Shown: positions 1 through 8,950, numbered from the stretch's first letter. The stretch is DNA of 64,000 nt from an uncultured Aquimarina sp. (GCA_947502885.1 CANNBP010000018.1:54143-118142), one strand, 5' to 3'. Notes: a model not told the origin generated them from the letters alone. Numbers and translations are program-made.

Positions 1-326
1 TGCCCATTGTTGTTAATAAATATTTGATTGGTCGTCATTTTGTCGGCATTGCCTTATGGCCGTTTATTGTTATTAAGAATTCGTTTCTTAAGAACGATGA
101 AGCTTTTATTAACCATGAAAAAATTCATTTGAGACAGCAAGCAGAACTTTTGGTTTTACCTTTTTATATTCTTTATTTAATAGAGTATTTAATTCGTTTG
201 CTACAATACCGAAACACACATTTGGCTTACCAAAATATTTCTTTTGAAAGAGAGGCGTATTATAATGAAGAGGACTTGTACTATTTGCAAAAAAGAAAAC
301 CTTGGAGCTTTATTAAATATTGGTAA
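1..326 (+). CDS. HExxH metalloprotease-like membrane protein, 5' partial
   Basis: The reading frame is open to the left edge of the window, so the start codon lies outside and only the C-terminal ~108 residues are seen. A TTG at 24 could serve as a start but is probably internal. The fragment has a HEKIH zinc-binding motif followed by Gln (HExxHxxQ), a hydrophobic stretch, and a downstream FEREA motif that could supply a third zinc ligand. This arrangement recurs in small uncharacterised bacterial membrane proteins of gluzincin type. The stop codon abuts the ATG of the next gene, so the two are probably co-transcribed. The substrate is unknown and proteolytic activity is not established. Confidence 0.6.
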   Translation, partial: PIVVNKYLIGRHFVGIALWPFIVIKNSFLKNDEAFINHEKIHLRQQAELLVLPFYILYLIEYLIRLLQYRNTHLAYQNISFEREAYYNEEDLYYLQKRKPWSFIKYW

Positions 327-1274
327 ATGCATATCTTTTCTTCGGAAGCACAAGCTTCAGAAAATCAATCTATTAATCATTCGGTATTAAGTAAATCTGG
401 AGTCTTTCTAGATCTTAAGCGTGAAGATCAAATACATAAAGATGTTTCGGGTAATAAGTTTAGGAAATTGAAGTATAATCTTATTGAAGCCAGAAATTTA
501 GGTTATACAACTGTTCTTACTTTTGGAGGTGCTTATAGTAACCATATTGCGGCTACTGCAGCTGCAGGAAAAATGATGGGATTACAAACTATAGGAATTA
601 TACGAGGAGAAGAATTGGCTAATGACCTTAAGAAAACACTACTTCAAAATTCGACCTTAAGATTTGCTACTTCTCAAGAGATGAAACTTTCTTTTGTAAC
701 ACGAGCAGAATATCGTGAAAAGGCCTCTTTTGACTATTTAGAGAGATTAAAGAAGGAATTTGGCCCCTGCTATATTATTCCCGAAGGAGGAACAAATCCA
801 TTAGCGATTAGAGGATGTGAGGAAATATTAACACCAGAGGATATAACTTATGATATTATTTGTTGTGCAGTAGGAACAGGAGGAACCATTTCGGGGATCA
901 TAAATAGTACACAACACAACCAAATGGTATTGGGCTTTCCTGCTCTTAAAGGAGACTTTCTTAATGAAGAAATCAAAAAGTACACACACAAAACCAATTG
1001 GAAACTTGTTACAGAATATCATTTTGGAGGTTATGGTAAAATAAACCAAGAAGAGGTAGAGTTTATTAATAAGTTTTATGAACAACAATCTGTAGCCTTG
1101 GATCCAGTATATACTGCTAAGATGATTTTTGGGATTTTTGACCTGGTCAAAAAAGGTGTTTTTAAGAAAAATACTCGTATTTTAGCGATTCATACAGGAG
1201 GTCTGCAAGGGATCGATGGGATGAATGAAAAATTAAAGAAAAAGAAACTACCCCTTATTAGAATTGAATATTAA
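327..1274 (+). CDS. PLP-dependent ACC deaminase / D-cysteine desulfhydrase family protein
   Basis: This is a cytosolic fold-type II PLP enzyme of the 1-aminocyclopropane-1-carboxylate deaminase/D-cysteine desulfhydrase family, 315 residues, a normal length. The N-terminal SGNKFRKL motif carries the expected PLP lysine (Lys44). GGAYSNH follows near residue 68, and a Gly-rich phosphate loop (GTGGTISG) lies near residue 190. Family members release ammonia and a keto acid from ACC or D-cysteine, and sequence alone does not separate the two. The ATG directly follows the stop of the preceding gene. In Bacteroidota the D-cysteine or another small D-amino acid role seems likelier than ACC breakdown; that is inference. 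Confidence 0.85.
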   Translation: MHIFSSEAQASENQSINHSVLSKSGVFLDLKREDQIHKDVSGNKFRKLKYNLIEARNLGYTTVLTFGGAYSNHIAATAAAGKMMGLQTIGIIRGEELANDLKKTLLQNSTLRFATSQEMKLSFVTRAEYREKASFDYLERLKKEFGPCYIIPEGGTNPLAIRGCEEILTPEDITYDIICCAVGTGGTISGIINSTQHNQMVLGFPALKGDFLNEEIKKYTHKTNWKLVTEYHFGGYGKINQEEVEFINKFYEQQSVALDPVYTAKMIFGIFDLVKKGVFKKNTRILAIHTGGLQGIDGMNEKLKKKKLPLIRIEY

Positions 1275-1275
1275 A

Positions 1276-2175
1276 ATGAGGAAAATTATTTTACTGTTAT
1301 GTATTGCCATTTTTATGATTTCCTGTGGAGGTAGTAAAAAAGTAACGCAAACAAGAACGCAAAGATCAAACCCTAAAAGGACTACTGCCAAAGTAGAAAA
1401 AGAAGTTAAGGTGATTATAGGGGAGACCAAAACGACTACGCCAAAGACAAAGAAAACGCTTCCTGTTTTACCATATAAAGACCGAGTGCAAAGGTATATT
1501 CATGAATTTTCTGGTATTGCAAAAAGTGAGATGAAAACCTATGGTATACCTGCAAGTATCACTCTTGCACAAGGTATTCTTGAGTCTGGTGCAGGATATG
1601 GAGAGCTTACCCAAAGGGCAAAAAACCACTTTGGAATCAAATGTCATGATTGGAAAGGTGATAGAGTGTATCATGATGACGATAGATCTCAAGAATGTTT
1701 TAGAAAATATGATCGAGCAAGCGAATCATTTAGAGATCACTCTTTGTTCTTGAAAAACAGGAAACGTTACTATAGATTATTTACGTTTAGGCAAAAAGAT
1801 TATAAATCATGGGCACGTGGATTAAGAGAAGCAGGTTATGCTACAGATAAAAAATATCCTCAAAAACTAATATCAATAATAGAACGATATAGATTATATG
1901 AATATGATGATGAGGTTTTGGGAGGTAAAACTAGAAAGACTACAACAAGTACAACAGTTACATCGCAACCGGTTAAAACATCGATCATGACTAATGGTAA
2001 TGGTGCGCATACTGTGCAAAAAGGAGATACGCTATACTCGATTTCTAGGCGATATAAAATTTCTGTTGATGAGATTAGAGCGTTTAATAACCTAAAAGAT
2101 AATAATATTAAAATAGGACAGGTTCTTAAAGTAGCTTCTTCGGGAGTAGAAGAGGAAGAAGAGGACTTTAATTAG
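1276..2175 (+). CDS. Glucosaminidase lipoprotein with LysM domain
   Basis: This is a predicted peptidoglycan hydrolase. The N-terminus is a lipoprotein signal (MRKIILLLCIAIFMISCGGS) with the lipidated Cys at 17. A Lys/Thr-rich linker precedes a glucosaminidase-type domain (about residues 75-205) with the ITLAQGILESGAG segment, whose Glu is the expected acid, and the KNHFGIKC segment. A C-terminal LysM repeat (about 240-290, HTVQKGDTLYSISRRY) binds glycan. The tail is acidic. The ATG at 1276 is preferred over an upstream TTG at 1264, because it lies just past the previous stop and gives a clean signal peptide. It probably acts in septal or wall turnover. Confidence 0.9.
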   Translation: MRKIILLLCIAIFMISCGGSKKVTQTRTQRSNPKRTTAKVEKEVKVIIGETKTTTPKTKKTLPVLPYKDRVQRYIHEFSGIAKSEMKTYGIPASITLAQGILESGAGYGELTQRAKNHFGIKCHDWKGDRVYHDDDRSQECFRKYDRASESFRDHSLFLKNRKRYYRLFTFRQKDYKSWARGLREAGYATDKKYPQKLISIIERYRLYEYDDEVLGGKTRKTTTSTTVTSQPVKTSIMTNGNGAHTVQKGDTLYSISRRYKISVDEIRAFNNLKDNNIKIGQVLKVASSGVEEEEEDFN

Positions 2176-2311
2176 TATATGTAGGCCTAGTATACCTTAA
2201 CTATGTAGTCTCTATATTATTTTTTATTGAGGTTTTTCATATCAAAAACAAAAGAATAAGATTGTAAATCAACAATCTTAAAGAATTAAGATATTTTAAA
2301 AAGAATAAGAT

Positions 2312-3598
2312 TTGATCTATAAAAGAAGTAGTGCATTATTTGCAGAAGCACAAAGAGTAATTCCGGGAGGTGTAAATTCACCTGTAAGAGCATTTAAAGC
2401 CGTTGGAGGAGATCCTATATTTGTAAAAGAAGCTAAAGGAGCTTATTTGTATGATGAGGATGGAAATCGTTTGATAGATTATATTAATTCATGGGGGCCT
2501 ATGATTTTGGGACATGCTCATGAACCAGTGGTGAGTGCAGTTGTTGACAAAGCCAGAAAAGGAACTAGTTTTGGTATGCCAACAGAGATTGAGACAGAGA
2601 TTGCTGCGTTAGCAGTAGAAATGGTACCGAATATTGATAAAATCCGTTTTGTAAACTCTGGTACAGAGGCTTGTATGAGTGCTGTGCGCTTGGCAAGAGG
2701 ATTTACTGGTAAAGATAAGATCATTAAGTTTGCTGGTTGTTATCATGGACATAGTGACTCTTTTCTTATTCAAGCAGGAAGTGGGGCTGTTACTTTTGGA
2801 AGCCCAAATAGTCCAGGTGTAACAAAAGGAACTGCGCAAGATACTTTGTTAGCTAGATATAATGATATTGAACAGGTAGAAGGTATTATTGAATCCAATA
2901 AAGGAGAAATTGCCTGTATAATCATTGAGCCAGTTGCCGGTAATATGGGATGTATACCGCCTGTTAAAGGTTTTCTTGAAGGACTAAGAGCTTTATGTGA
3001 TGCTAATGATATTTTGTTGATTTTTGATGAGGTGATGACTGGTTTTAGATTAGCAAAAGGAGGAGCACAAGAACTTCTGGGTATTAATGCAGATATCGTA
3101 ACTTTTGGTAAAGTTATTGGAGGTGGTTTGCCTGTAGGAGCCTTTGCTGCACGTTCTGAAATTATGGATTATCTAGCACCTTTGGGACCAGTATATCAAG
3201 CAGGAACACTAAGTGGTAATCCTTTGGCTATGGCAGCTGGACTAGCAATGCTTACCGAATTAAACCAAAATCCCGAAATATTTAAAAGTCTTGAGGGTAA
3301 AACAGAATATTTGCATAATGGAATTGCAAAAGTTCTTGATGAAGAAAATATTACATATACAATCAATAGATTAGGCTCTATGATTTCTGTTCATTTTAGT
3401 GAAGAAACAGTAGTGGATTTTGATACTGCAGCTAGTGGAAATAATGATACGTTTAAAAAGTTTTTTCACGGCATGCTGGATAATGGAATTTATATAGCAC
3501 CGAGTGCTTTTGAAACTTGGTTTATTACCGAAGCACTTTCTTATAATGATCTAGATAAAACTATTGAAGCAGTTCAAAAAGTAGCAAAAACTTTATAG
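2312..3598 (+). CDS. hemL: Glutamate-1-semialdehyde 2,1-aminomutase
   Basis: HemL converts glutamate-1-semialdehyde to 5-aminolevulinate in the C5 route to heme. The 428 residues cover the full class III aminotransferase-like fold: the N-terminal VIPGGVNSPVRAF signature, YHGH near residue 144, the cofactor-binding Asp in LLIFDEVMTG (Asp239), and the Schiff-base lysine in TFGKVIGGG (Lys267). Translation must start at a TTG (2312), because an in-frame TAA at 2306 excludes any upstream start and the protein already begins at the usual family N-terminus. A non-ATG start may lower expression. The gene converges on the reverse-strand operon that follows. Confidence 0.95.
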   Translation: MIYKRSSALFAEAQRVIPGGVNSPVRAFKAVGGDPIFVKEAKGAYLYDEDGNRLIDYINSWGPMILGHAHEPVVSAVVDKARKGTSFGMPTEIETEIAALAVEMVPNIDKIRFVNSGTEACMSAVRLARGFTGKDKIIKFAGCYHGHSDSFLIQAGSGAVTFGSPNSPGVTKGTAQDTLLARYNDIEQVEGIIESNKGEIACIIIEPVAGNMGCIPPVKGFLEGLRALCDANDILLIFDEVMTGFRLAKGGAQELLGINADIVTFGKVIGGGLPVGAFAARSEIMDYLAPLGPVYQAGTLSGNPLAMAAGLAMLTELNQNPEIFKSLEGKTEYLHNGIAKVLDEENITYTINRLGSMISVHFSEETVVDFDTAASGNNDTFKKFFHGMLDNGIYIAPSAFETWFITEALSYNDLDKTIEAVQKVAKTL

Positions 3599-3645
3599 AG
3601 ATATTTGATGTTGTGAGCGAAAGTTAAATAACGAACTTGATATTT

Positions 3646-5052
3646 TTAATAAGTTACATTACTAACTTCAGGAGTATTTATGTTTTGAAACTGAATACTA
3701 CCTGTTCCTTCTAAAAGAATGGTTTGAGATGTAGATGTTTCTTGATCTTGATTTAGTTGTATATTTAGGTTGTTTTCGCCCTTTTTTAGCGGTATTCTAC
3801 TATAAAATATTTTGCTAGGTAGACTTTGCCAGTTACGAGTATCGGCACCTTCGCTTAATGCGTTAAAAAGGCCCAAAATAGCTCCTATATCACTATTTTG
3901 TTTTTTTACGATATACTCAGATATTTTCTTTGTGCCGAGACGCAAAGCTAATTTTCCAATTTCTCTAAGGGTTCGGTCTTTTAGTGTTTTAAAAGCGATC
4001 TCTTCGTAGTTTTGAGTCAATTCAAAAGGATAAGATATACTGTCAGCAATCACTTTTGCATTATTGTATACAGATGTACGACTAACATATTTGGGAAATG
4101 CAACATTGAATATATCTAGATCAGAGTTGCTGTTTCCTCCTGTTGGTATTGGTAGAGGTAGGTTTAAAGAAAGTTCTTCGTTAATAATAGTCAAAAAACC
4201 GACCTGATTACCAGGTAAAATTGTAAAGGTGTAATATGTTTGGTCTTTATATGGTGCTAAACCATTTTCCCAAAAAAATATCGCTTCTCCTCCGTTTGAT
4301 TTTTTAGAAGGAGAATATGTGATGTTTAATAATTTTTGATATCGTTCCAGTTCATCGGTAAACCCCATAATGTCTGCGGTACGTAATAAATCCTGACTCA
4401 GTTGATTAGGGATTGAAACCCCAATATAAGTTCCTTCGTTTTTTAGATATAAATCAACTGAGTTTCTATAGGCGATGAATGCATTATTGATATCGCCAGA
4501 AGCTTCATATAATAAACCTTGTAATGTATGTGCAAAGGCATCATCGGTATATCGGTTTTTTTTGCCTTCAGGGTATTTTTCATTAATTTTTTGTAATTGT
4601 AAAGAAATACGTTTAGCCTCTACAATAGCTTCGTCATATTTACTTAAGAACATATAATTAAGAGCTTTGTAATAATGAATGGCTACTTTTTCAAAATCTT
4701 CTCCTTTATACGTTTCTTTTTGAGGATTTAAAAGAACTCCAAGTATTTGGTTTCCTACAGCTCTTTTGTTGGATTCTATAAATTCATCGGCTTTATTAAA
4801 TAGCTCGTTACTAAGTGTATAATCCCCTGATAAATATGCTAATTTTCCTTTTTCTAATAAGTAAAGTAGCTGGTTTCTGGATTTTCCTAGAAACTTGTTT
4901 TTGTCAATAGCTTCTAGAGCACCTTGCATGTCTCCCTGTTGTACTTTTGCTTGAAAAAATGTGCTTTTTGTATTATAGCTACCACAATTGCTGATCAATA
5001 CCAAAAGGCAGCATAATATAACAACCCGAAGAAATATTTTTATGTGGATCAT
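3646..5052 (-). CDS. COG3014-like TPR lipoprotein
   Basis: This is a predicted periplasm-facing lipoprotein of 468 residues. The signal peptide ends in LVLISNCGS, so the Cys near residue 23 would be lipidated. The next ~250 residues are helical and TPR-like, with repeats on cell and intake counts (for example LEAIDKNKF, KYDEAIVEAKR). The C-terminal third is predicted to be beta-rich. The layout matches the COG3014 family, which is often encoded beside an LpoB-like protein, as here. The family has no established function; an envelope-assembly or sensing role is inferred from the operon. It is the last gene of the operon, 69 bp downstream of the lpoB-like gene. Confidence 0.7.
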   Translation of the reverse strand: MIHIKIFLRVVILCCLLVLISNCGSYNTKSTFFQAKVQQGDMQGALEAIDKNKFLGKSRNQLLYLLEKGKLAYLSGDYTLSNELFNKADEFIESNKRAVGNQILGVLLNPQKETYKGEDFEKVAIHYYKALNYMFLSKYDEAIVEAKRISLQLQKINEKYPEGKKNRYTDDAFAHTLQGLLYEASGDINNAFIAYRNSVDLYLKNEGTYIGVSIPNQLSQDLLRTADIMGFTDELERYQKLLNITYSPSKKSNGGEAIFFWENGLAPYKDQTYYTFTILPGNQVGFLTIINEELSLNLPLPIPTGGNSNSDLDIFNVAFPKYVSRTSVYNNAKVIADSISYPFELTQNYEEIAFKTLKDRTLREIGKLALRLGTKKISEYIVKKQNSDIGAILGLFNALSEGADTRNWQSLPSKIFYSRIPLKKGENNLNIQLNQDQETSTSQTILLEGTGSIQFQNINTPEVSNVTY

Positions 5053-5121
5053 GGCTGATTATCAAAAAAGCCTTCCTAAGAAAGCTTGGTATTGTATGGA
5101 TTAAGAATTAGGAAATTGAAA

Positions 5122-5706
5122 TTAATTTTTAACAAACTTTTTTATTTTCTTATCTCCAATCCATACTTTTTCATTGGTTTGAATATTTGTAAGCTCAAGA
5201 TCTATTTGGTAGTATACTACTTTCTCTCTTTTGTGAGCATCAACTATAGAATTAATATTTCCTTGTAGCATGTAATCAGCACCAGTTTCTAAGCCAAACT
5301 TTTTAACAGTAGATATTGATGCATTATCTTGTTGATCGGCACGTTCTGCTCTTAGTTCTTCGCGCATTTTACCTCCTTGAACAACACGAACCTTTTGTCT
5401 TTTGATAAACGCTTTTTCGATATCCTTAATAAAAGTTTCACTCTCTATATGTTCGTGAGATTTGTTTCTTACTAGACCTACAATAACGACAGGTTTTTTC
5501 CCTTTTTCCTGAGTATGATCAGTGATCCAGTTTCCTGTAAGTACTTGTTCGGTAAGTTCTTCTGCTGCTAGACGAGAATCTGTGTCGTTCCATCTACCAC
5601 TGATATCAATTTGAGTATCGGTAGCTACACGAGTAATTTTTCTGGAACATGAAGAGGTTAATGAAACTGCCAATAATACAACTATGGCTACAATTGCTTT
5701 TCTCAT
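5122..5706 (-). CDS. LpoB-like penicillin-binding protein activator
   Basis: This is a lipoprotein of 194 residues related to LpoB, the outer-membrane lipoprotein that activates penicillin-binding protein PBP1B in Escherichia coli. The signal ends in SLTSSCS with a lipidated Cys near residue 20. The body carries segments typical of the family: DISGRWNDTDSRLAAEEL, KKPVVIVGLVRNKSHEHI, and a C-terminal half with GADYMLQGNINSI and TNEKVWIGDKKIKKF. LpoB homologues are common in Bacteroidota, but PBP partners there are less studied. It lies between a small basic secreted protein upstream and a COG3014-like lipoprotein downstream, and is probably co-transcribed with both. Confidence 0.8.
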   Translation of the reverse strand: MRKAIVAIVVLLAVSLTSSCSRKITRVATDTQIDISGRWNDTDSRLAAEELTEQVLTGNWITDHTQEKGKKPVVIVGLVRNKSHEHIESETFIKDIEKAFIKRQKVRVVQGGKMREELRAERADQQDNASISTVKKFGLETGADYMLQGNINSIVDAHKREKVVYYQIDLELTNIQTNEKVWIGDKKIKKFVKN

Positions 5707-5760
5707 TTTTATAATCTTATTTAATAGGTGGTGTTTTTAATTAAAGTGATATTGTTATTT

Positions 5761-6141
5761 TTACCAGAAGAGGCAACTGCCTAAAAGACCTAGACCTAAC
5801 CATGTATATCCCTGATTTTGGAAACCATTGTAACCATAATCATAGTATCTTGTGTTTTCTATACGGGCAAGTCTGCGTTGATGTCTCCAGTACGCTCTTT
5901 GTGAACGATATTTTCTTCGTAACGAGCGTAGTTCTCTTTTTTCTTCTAAAGGGTTTATAGCTTTGTATGTTTCTTGTAAAGTAGTTCCTTGTTGTGAGGT
6001 GTACTCGATACTATTGTCTGAATATTTATTCATTGCATTTATGTAATTAGGATTTTGGTCTGGAGCAAGAGAAGTTGCTTCCTGTCCAAAACTAATGTTA
6101 CCCATTGTGACAAAAATGAATGCTAGTATGATATTTTTCAT
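5761..6141 (-). CDS. Small secreted Arg/Tyr-rich protein of unknown function
   Basis: The 126 residues begin with a signal peptide ending at ISFGQ. A middle acidic and polar part is followed by a strongly basic stretch (about residues 70-95) dense in Arg and aromatic residues, including RRKYRSQRAYWRHQRRLARI. The C-terminus is hydrophobic (WLGLGLLGSCLFW) with one Cys. I do not recognise a family. It is the first gene of the operon with the LpoB-like and COG3014-like lipoproteins, so it probably acts in the same envelope process. The basic patch might contact anionic polymers such as peptidoglycan or lipopolysaccharide; this is inference. Confidence 0.6.
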   Translation of the reverse strand: MKNIILAFIFVTMGNISFGQEATSLAPDQNPNYINAMNKYSDNSIEYTSQQGTTLQETYKAINPLEEKRELRSLRRKYRSQRAYWRHQRRLARIENTRYYDYGYNGFQNQGYTWLGLGLLGSCLFW

Positions 6142-6392
6142 GGCTTAGAAAATTAGTTTTTTTAATTTTAAAACTCAATTATCATGCCTAAAATAAACAA
6201 CAAAAGTCTCTTTTAGGCTTAATTTTCCTTTTATTCTTAAATCATTGACAATATAAAAATCAAAAGGTTGCATGACTTAAGTAAAAAGAAATGCTTTTTT
6301 ATAAAAGTAATGCTATTTAGTTGTAAACTAGGAATTTGTTAATATTAAACAATGAGGAAAGCTTTAAAAATTAATTTTTTAAAGATGTCAAG

Positions 6393-6950
6393 TTACGAGG
6401 CAAGCCATGAGTCTAGTTCAATAGTTGATCCGTCAGGAAACTTTACATCGTATCGATCTAGTTCTGCTTCTCTTTTTTGAATGTACGGATACTTTTGTAA
6501 ATATTCGGTGCCGCCATAATCTGTATAATCTTCTCGTATAGGAAAAATAGCGATGTTATCAATTGGTTTTTGTGTTTTGGCATAGCGAATAGCCCATTTG
6601 CACTCTTTAGAAGTGATTGCGTTTTCTGTCGCAAGAAAAATAAACTTTTGGCTTTCTTTTATTTTTTCCTCTATGGCATGACGAGAATGACTCGTGTTGA
6701 TTGTGGTGATATCTTCTGGATTGCCGTCGTTTAACCAGTAATCGGCATAGATGAGTACTCCAAAACTTTTTAAGAAATTAATGGCACTATCCAATTCTTC
6801 TAACTCATCGTGTTTATGAGAAATAAATAGCGATGTTTTTAGAAATTTTGTTTCTTCTTTAAAAAGAACGAGGCTTTCGGTAACGGGTTTGCTGTATATC
6901 CTTACGGCGTTTCTGTACTGTAGTAACCCATATTTTGGTAAGATGTTCAT
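6393..6950 (-). CDS. Stand-alone TIR-domain-like protein
   Basis: This cytosolic protein of 185 residues has no signal or membrane segment. It resembles a single TIR domain: box 1 is SLFISHKHDEL (about 40-50), a BB-loop-like ADYWLNDG follows (69-76), and a later segment reads FIFLATENAITSKECKWAI (103-121). Bacterial TIR domains often cleave NAD+ in defence or as toxins, using a Glu in the S-x-W-C-x-x-E stretch. Aligned on its Cys117, that position is Ala120 here, so NADase activity is doubtful. It is monocistronic, with no partner effector next to it. A -7 element (TAACTTTG) lies at 6973-6980. Fold confidence is moderate and the function unknown. Confidence 0.6.
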   Translation of the reverse strand: MNILPKYGLLQYRNAVRIYSKPVTESLVLFKEETKFLKTSLFISHKHDELEELDSAINFLKSFGVLIYADYWLNDGNPEDITTINTSHSRHAIEEKIKESQKFIFLATENAITSKECKWAIRYAKTQKPIDNIAIFPIREDYTDYGGTEYLQKYPYIQKREAELDRYDVKFPDGSTIELDSWLAS

Positions 6951-7088
6951 TTGTGTGTAACTTGTTCTTATACAAAGTTATAACGTCATATTTGTAGTCT
7001 TTGTTGTGTTGGAGGTACTAAAAAAGTCATCAGAAAAAACAAGTAGTTATTTTCGTTTGTTTGAAGTAGGATGTATAAAATGTTAGTA

Positions 7089-7910
7089 TTACCAGCCGCC
7101 ACTGGCACCACCACCACCAAATCCACCACCACCAAATCCGCCACCGCCGAATCCGCCGCCGAATCCACCACCACCAAATCCACCGCTAGAACTATTGCCA
7201 CCAAATCCACCACGCCCCATGTTGCTTAGGATAATGATATCTAGTAAACTGCTGCCATTAGATCTATTTCCACGATTTCCTCGGCCGTTATTTCCTCGAT
7301 TGTTCTTAGAAAAGGATTTAATAATGATGATAAAAATGATAATTAAAAAGATAATTTGCCCAATAGGTAATTCGGCATCTCTTTGTTTAGAAGATCCTTT
7401 AAATGTACCATTAAGAGTCTGTATTATGGCTGTAGTTCCGTTGTCTAAGCCTCTATAGAAATTTCCTTTTTTAAATTGTGGAGTAATGATTTGATCAATA
7501 ATGGTTTTTGAAGTAAAATCTGTAAGTTTTTCTTCTACGCCATATCCTGTAGCAATAGATATTTTGCGATCATTTTTTGAAACCAAAATCAAAACGCCAT
7601 TGTCTTCTTTTTTTTGCCCGATTCCCCATTCGTGCCCCCATTCAGCAGCGTATAAAGTAATGTTTTCACCTTCTAGTGAATTGATTATTGCAACTATAAT
7701 TTGTGTTGAAGTGGTATCTGCATATCGAATCAATTTTTGCTCTAAACGTTTGGCTTCAGAGGCAGAAAGTAGACCAGCTTTATCATATACAGAAGTTTGT
7801 TTATTGGGTTTAGCAGGAATTTTTCTTTGGGCACAAATAGAATTTGTGGAGAAAATAAACAGTCCAAAAATCAAAAAGAAAGTTGATATGAGAGATTTTG
7901 TTATATTCAT
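7089..7910 (-). CDS. TPM-domain (YgcG-like) protein with Gly-rich tail
   Basis: This is an exported, membrane-anchored protein of 273 residues. It has a signal peptide (to about residue 27, NSICAQ), a TPM domain (about 35-175; VYDKAGLLSASEAKRLEQKL at the start, ISIATGYGVEEKLTD in the middle), one hydrophobic membrane segment rich in Ile (about 185-200), and a low-complexity Gly/Phe tail of repeated GGGFGG units. TPM domains occur in a photosystem II repair factor and in many bacterial proteins of unknown role. It is the last gene of the LemA-TPM-TPM cluster and starts with no gap after the preceding stop. The cluster is often linked to envelope maintenance. Confidence 0.85.
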   Translation of the reverse strand: MNITKSLISTFFLIFGLFIFSTNSICAQRKIPAKPNKQTSVYDKAGLLSASEAKRLEQKLIRYADTTSTQIIVAIINSLEGENITLYAAEWGHEWGIGQKKEDNGVLILVSKNDRKISIATGYGVEEKLTDFTSKTIIDQIITPQFKKGNFYRGLDNGTTAIIQTLNGTFKGSSKQRDAELPIGQIIFLIIIFIIIIKSFSKNNRGNNGRGNRGNRSNGSSLLDIIILSNMGRGGFGGNSSSGGFGGGGFGGGFGGGGFGGGGFGGGGASGGW

Positions 7911-8348
7911 TTATCCTTTTGAAATTTCGTCTGCTAATTCATTTGTGTCACCATGATCCCAAGGAAAATAATGCTGTAATTGCTCTCCTGCCAGAAGGAT
8001 GCCATCGATCAATCCTTGGGTAAAATCGCCTTTTTTAAATTGAGTGGCCATCGTATTTTTAGTATCTTCCCAGAAATCATTGTTGACAATTTCATTGATT
8101 CCTTTATCTCCACAAATAGCAAAACGATGGTCTTCTACTGCAACATAGATTAATACTCCATTACGTTGTATTGTATTATCCATTTTTAACCAATGAAATA
8201 CTTCTGCCGCTCTTTCTAAAACGTCTTTGTCTGTGTGTTTTTCTATGTGAACACGAATTTCTCCAGAAGTTGTTTTTTCTGCACGTCTAATAGCAGCAAC
8301 TATTTGTTGTTCCTGTTCAAGAGTAAGAAAATCTTCGACTAGAGACAT
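7911..8348 (-). CDS. TPM-domain protein, short
   Basis: This 145-residue TPM-domain protein has no signal peptide, unlike the longer TPM protein encoded next. It starts with a helical segment (FLTLEQEQQIVAAIRRAEK), continues with SGEIRVHIEKHTDKDVLERAAEVF, and has the family stretch NGVLIYVAVEDHRFAICGDKGINE near the middle. It probably lies at the inner face of the membrane or in the cytosol. It follows the lemA-like gene by 2 bp and abuts the next TPM gene, so the three are almost certainly translated from one message. The molecular function is not known. Confidence 0.85.
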   Translation of the reverse strand: MSLVEDFLTLEQEQQIVAAIRRAEKTTSGEIRVHIEKHTDKDVLERAAEVFHWLKMDNTIQRNGVLIYVAVEDHRFAICGDKGINEIVNNDFWEDTKNTMATQFKKGDFTQGLIDGILLAGEQLQHYFPWDHGDTNELADEISKG

Positions 8349-8350
8349 GG

Positions 8351-8950
8351 CTAAAAGTTAAAATCTACATCAGGTGCCTTTTCTGAACCTTCTTCGGCTT
8401 CAAATCTTGTCATTTCATCAAAACCTCCGAAAATGCTTAATACAAAATTGTTTGGAAACTGCTTTATAAACTTGTTGAAACTACCTACTGCCTCATTGTA
8501 TCTGTTACGTTCGACATTAATCCTATTTTCTGTTCCTTCGAGTTGTGTCTGTAGGTTAAGAAAGTTTTGATTGGCTTTTAAATCTGGATATCGTTCTACG
8601 GTAACCAATAATCTAGATAAGGCAGATGTTAATCCACTTTGTGCTTGTTGAAATTGAGCCATTTGGTCTGGTGTGATATTGCTTGGATCAATATTTACCG
8701 ATGTAGCTTTAGATCGTGCTTCGATAACTTCTTTTAAGGTTGTTCGTTCAAAATCGGCTGCTCCTTGTACTGTTTTAACCAAATTTCCTATAAGATCACT
8801 TCGTCTTTGATATGCACTTTCTACATTAGACCATGCTGTTTTTGCATCTTCTTGTAGTGTTATGGCAGTATTATATCTTCCAGCAAATAGTGAATATAAA
8901 AGACCAGCAATCACTACAATGATTATTATTGGGATTAAAAGCTTTTTCAT
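8351..8950 (-). CDS. LemA family protein
   Basis: This is a 199-residue LemA protein: a single N-terminal membrane segment (about residues 4-24) and an outward helical bundle. Diagnostic stretches are TAWSNVESAYQRRSDLIGNL near residue 40, a VTVERYPDLKANQNFLNLQ segment near 118, and ENRINVERNRYNEAVGSFN near 140. LemA proteins are widespread and of uncertain function, and are usually encoded next to TPM proteins, as here. It sits inside the reverse-strand run, 26 bp after the MerR-type gene and 2 bp before the short TPM gene. Confidence 0.92.
   Translation of the reverse strand: MKKLLIPIIIIVVIAGLLYSLFAGRYNTAITLQEDAKTAWSNVESAYQRRSDLIGNLVKTVQGAADFERTTLKEVIEARSKATSVNIDPSNITPDQMAQFQQAQSGLTSALSRLLVTVERYPDLKANQNFLNLQTQLEGTENRINVERNRYNEAVGSFNKFIKQFPNNFVLSIFGGFDEMTRFEAEEGSEKAPDVDFNF

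Noticed and set aside
7095..7205. GC-rich CCACCA-type repeats
   Set aside because: They encode the Gly/Phe tail of the TPM protein and are ordinary coding low complexity.
6986..7213. 75-residue Val/Ala-rich reverse ORF
   Set aside because: It is a frame shadow of the Gly-rich repeat of the TPM protein.
7501..7956. 151-residue forward ORF over the TPM gene
   Set aside because: Antisense shadow of the TPM gene, no start context or family.
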